Assembly: GCA_030830185.1 (NCBI GenBank)
Contig: JAURNN010000037.1
Coordinates: 1 to 17,567 of the forward strand
Source: Bacillota bacterium
GTDB taxonomy: Bacteria > Bacillota_I > Bacilli_A > Acholeplasmatales > Acholeplasmataceae
Reading direction: 5' to 3'
Length of the DNA: 17,567 nucleotides
A model generated the notes under the pieces. It saw only the letters and a program-made list of their open reading frames with translations. It was not told the DNA's origin and did no database searches. Positions 6,311-14,430 of this stretch are shown in pieces (position 1 is the stretch's first letter; the number at the start of each line of letters is the position of its first letter). A program made the position numbers and the translations under genes.

Positions 6311-9124
6311 TTAAGTCTTTAGCACTTGAGCTAAATATTGCCCTGTATAGGATTTTTTTACTTTTGCAACTTGTTCAGGTGTACCAAGTGCAATAATTTC
6401 TCCACCAGCATCACCACCATCAGGACCAAGATCAATGACGTGGTCTGCATTTTTAATGACATCTAAATTATGTTCAATAACAACCATCGTTGCCCCTTGA
6501 TCAACAATACGGTGCAGCACTTCAACAAGTCTTTTGACATCGTCGGTGTGGAGTCCTGTTGTCGGTTCATCTAAAATATAAAGTGTTTGTTCAGTGATTT
6601 TTTTATAAAGTTCACTCGCGAGTTTCACACGTTGTGCTTCACCACCAGAAAGGGTTGTTGCGGATTGTCCTAATGAAATATAGCCAAGTCCAACATCGAC
6701 AAGTGTTTGAAGTTTAGATTGAATTTTAGGAATCGCTTCAAAAAAATCAAGTCCTTCAGAGATCGTCATATTTAAAACATCTGCGATATGTTTCCCTTTA
6801 AATTTAATTTGTAATGTTTCATGGTTGTATCTTGATCCATGACACACTTCACATGGCACATAAACATCTGGTAGAAAATGCATCGTGATTTTTTTCATAC
6901 CATCACCACTACATGCTTCACATCTTCCGCCTCTGACATTAAATGAAAAGCGTCCTTTTTGATAGCCACGCATTTTTGCTTCAACAGTTTGAGCATATAA
7001 ATCACGAATATCATCAAACACACCCGTATACGTTGCAGGGTTACTTCTTGGTGTACGTCCGATTGGTGATTGGGAAATATCAATGATTTTATCAATATGT
7101 TCATATCCTGCAATAAAATCATGTTTCCCTGGTGTTTCTTTAATTTTATAGTAATGTTGTTGAAGCCCACGTAATAAAATGGTGTTAACAAGTGTGGATT
7201 TACCCGACCCTGAGACACCAGTAACAACAGTAAAGGTTGACATTGGAAAACTTACAGAAATATTTTTTAAATTGTTTTCATGTGCGTTAATTACCATTAA
7301 ATCTTTTCCATTTCCTTTTCGTCTCTTTTTAGGATATGGCACAGTTAGAATGTTTTTCAAATATTTTCCTGTTAAACTTGCTTCACTATTCATCACTTCT
7401 TCAGGAGTTCCAAATGCAACCACCTCACCACCAAAATGACCTGCACCAGGACCAATATCAATTAAATAGTCTGAGGCAAGCATGGTATCGTGATCATGTT
7501 CAACAACAACTAAGGTGTTTCCCAAGTCTCTCATCTTTTTAAGCGTATTAATAAGCTTATCGTTATCTTTTTGATGCAACCCAATCGATGGTTCATCTAA
7601 GACATATAAAACACCTGTTAATTTAGAGCCAATTTGAGTTGCAAGACGTATACGTTGTGCTTCACCACCGGATAATGTTCCTGCAGCGCGAGATAACGTT
7701 AGATAATTAAGTCCAACATCTTTTAAAAACGTAAGTCTTGCAATGATTTCAGCAATCGCAAGTCTCGCAATTTGTTGTTTCTCTTTTGATAATTCTAACG
7801 TGCTAAAAAAATGAATCATATCGTCAATAGACATATCTGTAGATTGATGGATGTTTTTTTGATTGATCTTTACAGATAACGCTTGTTCATTAAGTCTTGC
7901 TCCATGACATGTTGGACATGTTGATTCTGTCATGAAGTTTTCAATCCATTCACGAATCCATTCTGAGGTTGTTTCACGGTAACGTCTCGTTAAATTATTA
8001 ATGACACCTTCATAAGATTCTTTTTTCTCATGCTTTCTACCTGAAGATGAAATGAGTTTAAATTGAATGCGATCATTGGATCCGTATAAAATGATATCTT
8101 TTTGTGCTCTTGAAAGCTCTCCAATAGGCACGTTAAGCGGAATATCGTGATGCTCACATACGGTTGCTAACATTTGGGAATATAAATTATCATCATCATT
8201 GTTTTTATATGGGATAATCCCACCATCTAAAATTGCTTTCGATTCATCAACCACATACATTTCAGACACTTCAAGCTTTTGACCTAAACCATTACAAACT
8301 GGACATGCACCAATGGGTGTATTAAAAGAAAACAGTCTTGGTTCTAATACTGGTACAGTAAAAGAAGAGTCTTTACAACTGTAGTTTTGTGAAAAGTGAA
8401 TGTGTTGACCATTAATATCGACAATGGTTCTCCCTGAAGATAATTTAGCAGCAAGCTCTAAAGCATCATAAAGACGACTTCTTATTTCACCCTCAATCAC
8501 TAATCGATCAATAACAACATAAATATCATGATTTTTGTTTTTATCTAAATCCGTAATGTCTTCTAATTCATGAATCTCACCATCAACATAAGCGCGAACA
8601 AACCCATCTTTCATCCATTGTTCAATTGTTTTTTTATGGGTTCCTTTTTGTCTTTCAATCACAGGAGACATCACAAGTACTTTGGCATCTTGATAGCCTA
8701 AAACGCGTTCTGTCATTTCTTCGATACTTTGTCTTTGAAGAGGTTCATTACTTCCCGGACAGTAAGGTGTACCCACTCGTGCATACAAAAGTCTTAAGTA
8801 GTCATAAATTTCAGTAACCGTTCCAACTGTAGAACGTGGGTTATTTGATGTTGTGCGTTGATCGATAGAAACAGAAGGACTTAATCCTTCGATTTGATCG
8901 ACATCAGGTTTTTCAAAGTTTCCTAAAAATTGTCTCGCATAGGCGGACAAGGATTCCATATATCTTCTTTGACCTTCTTGATATAGGGTGTCAAAAGCAA
9001 GTGAAGATTTTCCTGAACCAGATAACCCCGTCATAACAACGAGTTTGTTTTTAGGGATGTCAATATCAATTGACTTTAAATTATTTTCTCTTGCACCTCT
9101 TACTTTTATCCATTGATCACTCAT
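6311..9124 (-). CDS. uvrA: Excinuclease ABC subunit A (UvrA)
   Basis: This 937-residue protein has full UvrA length and two ABC ATPase modules. Walker A motifs are GLSGSGKSS (33-41) and GVSGSGKST (636-644); ABC signatures TLSGGEAQR occur at 483-491 and 824-832, with Walker B strands LYVLDEP and LYILDEP. The C-terminal zinc module is intact (CEAC 735-738 and CEVC 758-761). At two other Cys-pair positions one ligand is replaced: CPGS at 122-125, where CxxC or CxxH is usual, and CKDS at 250-253 opposite CPVC 274-277. UvrA scans DNA for bulky lesions and loads UvrB; uvrB and uvrC are not in this window. The start overlaps the end of ligA by 8 bases, with AAGGA 8 bases upstream, so it is probably cotranscribed with ligA. 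Confidence 0.97.
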   Translation of the reverse strand: MSDQWIKVRGARENNLKSIDIDIPKNKLVVMTGLSGSGKSSLAFDTLYQEGQRRYMESLSAYARQFLGNFEKPDVDQIEGLSPSVSIDQRTTSNNPRSTVGTVTEIYDYLRLLYARVGTPYCPGSNEPLQRQSIEEMTERVLGYQDAKVLVMSPVIERQKGTHKKTIEQWMKDGFVRAYVDGEIHELEDITDLDKNKNHDIYVVIDRLVIEGEIRSRLYDALELAAKLSSGRTIVDINGQHIHFSQNYSCKDSSFTVPVLEPRLFSFNTPIGACPVCNGLGQKLEVSEMYVVDESKAILDGGIIPYKNNDDDNLYSQMLATVCEHHDIPLNVPIGELSRAQKDIILYGSNDRIQFKLISSSGRKHEKKESYEGVINNLTRRYRETTSEWIREWIENFMTESTCPTCHGARLNEQALSVKINQKNIHQSTDMSIDDMIHFFSTLELSKEKQQIARLAIAEIIARLTFLKDVGLNYLTLSRAAGTLSGGEAQRIRLATQIGSKLTGVLYVLDEPSIGLHQKDNDKLINTLKKMRDLGNTLVVVEHDHDTMLASDYLIDIGPGAGHFGGEVVAFGTPEEVMNSEASLTGKYLKNILTVPYPKKRRKGNGKDLMVINAHENNLKNISVSFPMSTFTVVTGVSGSGKSTLVNTILLRGLQQHYYKIKETPGKHDFIAGYEHIDKIIDISQSPIGRTPRSNPATYTGVFDDIRDLYAQTVEAKMRGYQKGRFSFNVRGGRCEACSGDGMKKITMHFLPDVYVPCEVCHGSRYNHETLQIKFKGKHIADVLNMTISEGLDFFEAIPKIQSKLQTLVDVGLGYISLGQSATTLSGGEAQRVKLASELYKKITEQTLYILDEPTTGLHTDDVKRLVEVLHRIVDQGATMVVIEHNLDVIKNADHVIDLGPDGGDAGGEIIALGTPEQVAKVKKSYTGQYLAQVLKT

Positions 9125-11093
9125 GTATGATGTCCTTAAATGTAGCTTCGTTTAGTATGGTAACGCCTAATGATTCTGCTTTTTTTAACTTAGAGCCAGC
9201 ATCGGAGCCAGCCAAAAGATAATCTGTGAGCTTTGATACAGAGGAGGTTACTTTTCCCCCTAGTGATTCAATGATTTCAGAAGCTTGATCTCTTGAAAAT
9301 GATTCTAACTTCCCTGTTAATACAAATGTTTTGCCATTAAACTGATGTTCTTTGATGACTTGATTTTCAACTTGAAACTGTAAACCTAATTCTATAAGTT
9401 TTTGGATGTGTGTAATATTTTCTTCGTTTCTTAAATACGAAAATATGCTTTGAGCGATTTCGGGTCCAATTTCATGAATATTTTGAATGTCCTCTATATT
9501 TGCTTCAAGCATTGCATCCATCGATTTAAAATAGTTCACTAATATTTTTGCAACTTTCGCACCGATATGTTTAATCCCTAAACCAAATAACACTTTATGG
9601 AAAGGTTGTTTTTTACTTTGTTCAATGGCTTCTATTAGTTTTTCTACTTTTTTATCTCCAAAACCAGGTAGAATTTTTAACTCTTCACGATATTGATGTA
9701 GATGATAAATGTCAGTAATTGTTTTTGTGTAGCCCTTTTCAAAAAGTGTTTCAACAACTTTTTCACCAAGTGAATCGATATCCATTGCAACTCTAGAAGA
9801 AAAATGAATAAGCTGCCCGATGTGTTTTGCTTCGCATGAATCATTCGTACAATAATGATCTGCTTCACCATCTATTCTTTCAAGTGATGCTCCACATACT
9901 GGACACGTTGTTATCATTTTAAAAGGAGGTTGATTTTTTCTTTCAGATAAGACAACCTCAATGACTTCAGGAATGATTTCACCTGCTTTATGAATTCGAA
10001 CAGTATCACCAATCCGAATATCTTTGATGGTGATGTAATCTTCATTATGAAGGGTTGCTCTTGAAACGGTTGTCCCAGAAACAGAAACTGGTTCAAGTTC
10101 TGCCACAGGTGTGATCACACCTGTTCTTCCTACTTGAAACGTGATATCTTGAATTGTGGTTTCAGCGATTTCGGCTTGAAATTTATAAGCAGTTGCCCAC
10201 TTAGGTGATTTCGCCGTGTACCCAATCATGTCATATTTATCATATGCATTGACTTTAATCACTGCACCATCAGTATCATATGGTAATGACTTTCTTAGTT
10301 GGTCAAATTTTTGTATCGTCTTCCAAACATCTTCTTTGTTCATGGTATGTGTTGCATGCTGATTCACTTTAAATCCGAGTTTTTTCAGTAACGCTAATGC
10401 ATCCTTGTGTGATTGAGTGTATGATTGAGGATCTACAATAGCATAAACAAATATATCTAATTCTCTGTCTGCAACAATTTGACTATCCAGTTGTCTAATT
10501 GTACCTGCTGCTGCATTTCTTGGATTTGCAAATAGAGGCTCTTCATTTCGTTTTCTTTGTTCATTTAGTTTTAAAAAGCTTTTATGTGGCATAAAAATTT
10601 CTCCACGAACTTCAATGGTTATTGGTTCAGATAATTTTAATGGGAGCGATTTGATTGTCTTTACATTATGAGTAATATCTTCTCCTACAAGACCATTACC
10701 TCGTGTAGCCGCTTGTTTAAATAGTCCTTTTTCATATTTTATTGATACAGCTAAACCGTCAATCTTTAACTCAATGATATATTCTGAAGACGTGACTTCT
10801 TCAATACGTTCTATGAATTTAAATAATTCTTCTTGATTAAACACATTGGATAAAGACATCATAGGAACATCGCGAGTGACTTTTTCAAATTTATCTAAGA
10901 CATATCCACCAATTTTTTGAGTCGGAGATGTTGCATCAAAAAACTCTGGATGTTCTTGCTCCAATTGAATGAGTTCGTTTAATAACAAATCATAGTTATA
11001 ATCAGAAATTAAAGGCTGATCAAGGGTATGATATGCATGATTTGCGTCATGGATTTGTTGTCTTAATTGTTCAATTTTAGATTTGACATTCAT
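9117..11093 (-). CDS. ligA: NAD-dependent DNA ligase
   Basis: This 658-residue enzyme seals nicks in replication and repair using NAD+. The N-terminal Ia domain includes YHTLDQPLISDYNYD (21-35); the adenylation domain carries the nucleophile Lys110 in ELKIDGLAV, with RGEIFMP (163-169) and DGAVIKV downstream; the OB fold follows. A four-Cys zinc finger uses Cys397, 400, 415 and 420. Helix-hairpin-helix repeats cover about 440-570, and a C-terminal BRCT domain (about 583-658) begins FNGKTFVLTGKLESFSRDQA. Length is typical. An AGGTGA Shine-Dalgarno lies 5 bases before the ATG, and an extended -10 promoter lies in the short gap upstream. The stop overlaps the uvrA start, so ligA and uvrA form a repair pair. 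Confidence 0.97.
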   Translation of the reverse strand: MNVKSKIEQLRQQIHDANHAYHTLDQPLISDYNYDLLLNELIQLEQEHPEFFDATSPTQKIGGYVLDKFEKVTRDVPMMSLSNVFNQEELFKFIERIEEVTSSEYIIELKIDGLAVSIKYEKGLFKQAATRGNGLVGEDITHNVKTIKSLPLKLSEPITIEVRGEIFMPHKSFLKLNEQRKRNEEPLFANPRNAAAGTIRQLDSQIVADRELDIFVYAIVDPQSYTQSHKDALALLKKLGFKVNQHATHTMNKEDVWKTIQKFDQLRKSLPYDTDGAVIKVNAYDKYDMIGYTAKSPKWATAYKFQAEIAETTIQDITFQVGRTGVITPVAELEPVSVSGTTVSRATLHNEDYITIKDIRIGDTVRIHKAGEIIPEVIEVVLSERKNQPPFKMITTCPVCGASLERIDGEADHYCTNDSCEAKHIGQLIHFSSRVAMDIDSLGEKVVETLFEKGYTKTITDIYHLHQYREELKILPGFGDKKVEKLIEAIEQSKKQPFHKVLFGLGIKHIGAKVAKILVNYFKSMDAMLEANIEDIQNIHEIGPEIAQSIFSYLRNEENITHIQKLIELGLQFQVENQVIKEHQFNGKTFVLTGKLESFSRDQASEIIESLGGKVTSSVSKLTDYLLAGSDAGSKLKKAESLGVTILNEATFKDIIHE

Positions 11094-11110
11094 AAAATCA
11101 CCTATAGATT

Positions 11111-11119
11111 ATTATATCA
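11111..11119 (-). promoter_or_regulatory. Extended -10 promoter candidate for ligA-uvrA
   Basis: Minus-strand TGATATAAT: a perfect TATAAT at 11111-11116 preceded by TGn, where TGA is the stop codon of the upstream helicase gene (11117-11119). Transcription would start near 11103-11105, giving a leader of about 10-12 bases that still contains the AGGTGA Shine-Dalgarno. No recognisable -35 is present at 15-18 bases, consistent with an extended -10. It could uncouple ligA-uvrA from the helicase genes. Confidence 0.5.
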
Positions 11120-12304
11120 TTTTATTGCTTTAAATTGCTGATTTTGACTGATTTCTAACATGAATTTTGATAGTTTTACATTTTTGTTTTGGTCTTGATG
11201 TTTGTGATGAATAAAATATAACTTATGTTTGGCACGGGTGAGTCCAACATAAAAAAGACGTCTTTCTTCTTCAATGCTTTCTTTTGAGACCGAAAGGTGA
11301 TGTGGAAGTGTTTTTTCATCAATACCAATGATACATACAACATCAAATTCTAACCCTTTTGATTCGTGTAGTGTTAATAGTTTAATTTTATGTTGAAGAA
11401 ACATTGGAATTGTTTCATGAATGTTTAATTTTAATTCATATAATTGATGATGAGTTCTTGAAAGTATTGCAAAACTTTTATATGTTAAATTTGTGATGAG
11501 TTCTAATAGGGTCTTTAATTGATTGGTTTTATCATGACACAAGATGATTTCAATATGACCTTTATGAATTGAATGACTTTTTAATGTTTTTTCAATTCGA
11601 TGCGTATTATTTTTTATGAGTTGATTCGCAATGTTTAAGATGTTCTTATCCGATCGATAATTCATATCTAACGTTAAAACTTTCGCTTGATAATATTTGA
11701 CAAATTGATGAATGACAGATGGCATTGCCCCCCTAAATCGGTATATACTTTGATCTGGATCTCCCACTACAAAAACATGTGACTTTTTAGTGATTAACTT
11801 AGAGAGGACTTGCATTTGTAAATAGTTCGTATCTTGAAATTCATCAATAAGAATATGCTTAAAAATAGGGATGTCGTTTAATTTTAAAAACTCAATCAAC
11901 ATGTCGTCATAATCAATCATATTGTTCTTTTTTAGATACTTTTTATATCGTTGATAACCAAATGGTTTTTTGGATAACATGTTTTTATATAAACTTACTT
12001 TTAATAAGAAATCTGAGTGAAACATGTGTAAGTTTTCAGCAACTTCTCTGTCTGTCAAATATTGATAACAAAAGCTATGAAAAGTTGATATGAAGACATT
12101 TTCATTATTCAGCCTTTGTTTCATTTGATGAGCAGCTTCTCTTGAAAATGTAAGTCCTAATATTTGATTTTCTAAAATCCCTTCACTTAATAAAGCTTGT
12201 ATTCTAGCAATCATGACTGTTGTTTTACCTGAACCTGCGCCAGCATTTACAAAAATAAAGCGATCACGGCAAGTGATCGCTTCTAATTGTTGTTTGTTGA
12301 ACAT
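11117..12304 (-). CDS. Compact UvrD/Rep-family SF1A helicase lacking the 2B subdomain
   Basis: This 395-residue protein has every SF1A motor motif in order: Q motif NKQQLEAI (3-10), Walker A AGAGSGKT (21-28), Ia LTFSREAAHQMK (51-62), TFHSF (74-78), II LIDEFQDT (152-159), III GDPDQSIYRFRG (181-192), IV NYRSD (215-219), V TLHESKGLEFD (311-321) and VI EEERRLFYVGLTRAK (345-359). Family members are usually 650-750 residues. Only about 22 residues separate the post-IV strand (FAILSRTHHQL, 278-288) from motif V, where PcrA has the large 2B insertion, and the 1B insertion is also short. Reading frame and catalytic residues are intact, so it looks like a designed-down motor and not a decayed copy. It follows full-length pcrA, suggesting an old duplication or specialised paralogue. 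Substrate and partners cannot be read from the sequence. There is no Tudor-like C-terminal tail. Confidence 0.9.
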   Translation of the reverse strand: MFNKQQLEAITCRDRFIFVNAGAGSGKTTVMIARIQALLSEGILENQILGLTFSREAAHQMKQRLNNENVFISTFHSFCYQYLTDREVAENLHMFHSDFLLKVSLYKNMLSKKPFGYQRYKKYLKKNNMIDYDDMLIEFLKLNDIPIFKHILIDEFQDTNYLQMQVLSKLITKKSHVFVVGDPDQSIYRFRGAMPSVIHQFVKYYQAKVLTLDMNYRSDKNILNIANQLIKNNTHRIEKTLKSHSIHKGHIEIILCHDKTNQLKTLLELITNLTYKSFAILSRTHHQLYELKLNIHETIPMFLQHKIKLLTLHESKGLEFDVVCIIGIDEKTLPHHLSVSKESIEEERRLFYVGLTRAKHKLYFIHHKHQDQNKNVKLSKFMLEISQNQQFKAIK

Positions 12305-12309
12305 GACAT

Positions 12310-12336
12310 CACCTCAACTTATATTACAGATGAGGT
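12310..12336 (-). promoter_or_regulatory. Shine-Dalgarno-masking hairpin upstream of the compact helicase
   Basis: In the 41-base gap after pcrA, ACCTCA (transcript of 12331-12336) is perfectly complementary to TGAGGT (12311-12316), with a 14-base loop. The second arm contains nearly all of the GAGGTG Shine-Dalgarno (12310-12315), which sits 5 bases before the ATG. The first arm starts 9 bases after the pcrA TAG, so a ribosome terminating on pcrA would cover it and free the Shine-Dalgarno. Six base pairs with this loop is only marginally stable. Confidence 0.4.
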
Positions 12337-12345
12337 ATGATTTTA

Positions 12346-14430
12346 CTAATTTGATAGTGCTTTTTTCTTTAAAGCGGGATGGCTTTCAATAATTTTTCTA
12401 ATTCCATGTGGAGCGGGAAATGCGATTGTTGCCACATCTTCATCCATACTTACAACAACACCATCTCCAAAAACAGTATGCGTGACTTTATCACCTTTGG
12501 ATAAATATGTTTTTTGAGTCGTTTGAGATGACGATGTTGATACTTGCTCTACTTTTTGCTGTTTCATTTCTTTCAAAAATCTTGATGCATAGTTAATTTT
12601 AAATTGTCCATAGACCATCCGTCTTTGGGCATGTGATATATACAAATACCTTTTTGCTCGCGTCACACCTACATAACAAACACGTCTTTCTTCTTCAAGT
12701 TCTCTTGGATCACTTAAGGTGAAATCCGATGGGAATATCGACTCTTCCATAACGACCATAAAAACTGCTTTAAATTCTAATCCTTTTACTTGATGGATGG
12801 TACTTAAAATAATCGATTCATCATCACTTGATTTATCTAAACTTGTATAAAGCGCGATTTGATCTAAAAGCTGTTGAACTTTTTGTTTCATATTTCCTTC
12901 ATAATAGCTTTCACTTCTTTTAAATACGGTAATAAGTTCTTTTAAGTTGGAAATGCGATCTTCTGAGGTTTCATCATGGTCTGCTTTTAACATATCTAAA
13001 TATCCTGATATGTCTAAAACGGTCGCTAAGAATTCATCTAAATGATTCAACTCTTGTATGTGTTGTTGAATGGATTCAATCGTTTCTTTAAACTCTAATA
13101 ATGCTTGTTTAGATTTACCTGTTATTGGAACCGATTCAATTGAATCAAACATCGATAAACCTTCACTTTTAGCATATTTCTCAAGTTTTTCTAATGACGT
13201 TAACCCAATTCCTCTTCTAGGAACATTAATAATACGTTTTAAGTAAAAATCTTCAATAGGGTCAAGTGTCACACGTATATATGCAATCGCATCCTTAATT
13301 TCTTTTCTCTCGTAAAAACTAATGCCTCCAAAGATTTTATAAGGCATTCCTTCTTTAATCAAGGCATCTTCAAATATTCTTGATAATGCATTGTTTCTAT
13401 ATAAAATTGCAATATCTTGATAAGAGATTCCTTGTCTTTTTAATCTTCTTATTTCATCGATGACAAAATAAGTTTCTTGATAATCATTTTGAGCTGTATA
13501 AAAAGTCACTTGTTGCCCTAGGCCAAGATCGCTTTTTAATTCTTTTCCTAAAATACGGTTTTGATTATGATTGATGAGTAAATTTGCAGCATTTAATATG
13601 TCATTGGTGGATCTATAGTTTTGATCTAAAATGATTTGATTGGCAGAAAATTCATTTAAAAACTTCTGGTTATTCGCGTAATGAGAACCTCTAAATGCAT
13701 AAATACTCTGATCAGGATCTCCAACAACAAATACATTTTTATGACTGATGCCTAACATCTTGATGATGTCATATTGAATGACATCGGTATCTTGAAACTC
13801 ATCTATTAAGATGTGTTCAAAATACTGTTGATAATAGGTTCTCATTTCTTCATTGGTTTTTAGTAACTCTTGTGTGTATAAAATAAGATCATCAAAATCA
13901 ACAAACTGGTGATCTCTTAAATATTTAACATATCCTAAGTAGATATTTTCTTCTTCACTAAATTCAAAAGCATCTAATCTTCTTGTTTTATATAATGAAA
14001 TAATATTTCTTAAGTGTTTTAATGAATAGTCTTTAGGTTCTAAATTCAAAGATTTAATCACTTCTTTAATAATCACTTTGACATCATCTTCATCAATAAT
14101 ATGAAAACTCGGTAAATATCCGTAAGGTAATAGATGAATATGTCTTCTTAGTATTTGTAGCCCAAATGCATGAAAGGTGTACATCCAAACGTGTGATGCA
14201 GAAGGTCCCACCATATCCATCACACGCGTTTTCATTTCTTTGGCTGCTTTATTTGTAAATGTAACTGCGAGAATTCTTTTAGGGTCATACCCTTGTGAAA
14301 TGAGATACGCAATACGCATTGTAAGTGTTCTTGTTTTACCTGTACCCGCGCCAGCAATGACAAAAACGGAACCCACATCGTGAGTTACCGCTTTAATTTG
14401 TTGTTGGTTTAAGTCTTTTAAAAACTCCAT
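12346..14430 (-). CDS. pcrA: PcrA/UvrD-type ATP-dependent DNA helicase
   Basis: This 694-residue SF1A helicase moves 3'-5' on DNA in repair, rolling-circle replication and RNA polymerase-linked processes. Motifs: LNQQQIKAV (7-15), AGAGTGKT (26-33), VTFTNKAAKEMK (56-67), LIDEFQDT (208-215), GDPDQSIYAFRGS (237-249), QNYRST, TIHQVKGLEFKAV and EEERRVCYVGVTRAK. The 2B region is full length, as in PcrA. The C-terminus has the short PcrA Tudor-like domain (GDKVTHTVFGDGVVV ... IAFPAPHGIRKI, about residues 645-690), used in Bacillus to contact RNA polymerase, which favours PcrA over Rep. The ATG shares one base with the glnS stop (TAATG), and the paralogous compact helicase follows. In Bacillus pcrA neighbours ligA; the same link is seen here with the second helicase between them. 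Confidence 0.95.
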   Translation of the reverse strand: MEFLKDLNQQQIKAVTHDVGSVFVIAGAGTGKTRTLTMRIAYLISQGYDPKRILAVTFTNKAAKEMKTRVMDMVGPSASHVWMYTFHAFGLQILRRHIHLLPYGYLPSFHIIDEDDVKVIIKEVIKSLNLEPKDYSLKHLRNIISLYKTRRLDAFEFSEEENIYLGYVKYLRDHQFVDFDDLILYTQELLKTNEEMRTYYQQYFEHILIDEFQDTDVIQYDIIKMLGISHKNVFVVGDPDQSIYAFRGSHYANNQKFLNEFSANQIILDQNYRSTNDILNAANLLINHNQNRILGKELKSDLGLGQQVTFYTAQNDYQETYFVIDEIRRLKRQGISYQDIAILYRNNALSRIFEDALIKEGMPYKIFGGISFYERKEIKDAIAYIRVTLDPIEDFYLKRIINVPRRGIGLTSLEKLEKYAKSEGLSMFDSIESVPITGKSKQALLEFKETIESIQQHIQELNHLDEFLATVLDISGYLDMLKADHDETSEDRISNLKELITVFKRSESYYEGNMKQKVQQLLDQIALYTSLDKSSDDESIILSTIHQVKGLEFKAVFMVVMEESIFPSDFTLSDPRELEEERRVCYVGVTRAKRYLYISHAQRRMVYGQFKINYASRFLKEMKQQKVEQVSTSSSQTTQKTYLSKGDKVTHTVFGDGVVVSMDEDVATIAFPAPHGIRKIIESHPALKKKALSN

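Noticed and set aside
6895..7227. Minus-strand 110-codon frame inside uvrA
   Set aside because: An alternative frame of the conserved zinc module and second Walker A region; composition is not protein-like.
7179..7542. Plus-strand open frames opposite uvrA
   Set aside because: They lie wholly antisense to conserved uvrA ATPase sequence, lack Shine-Dalgarno sites and show no recognisable protein features.
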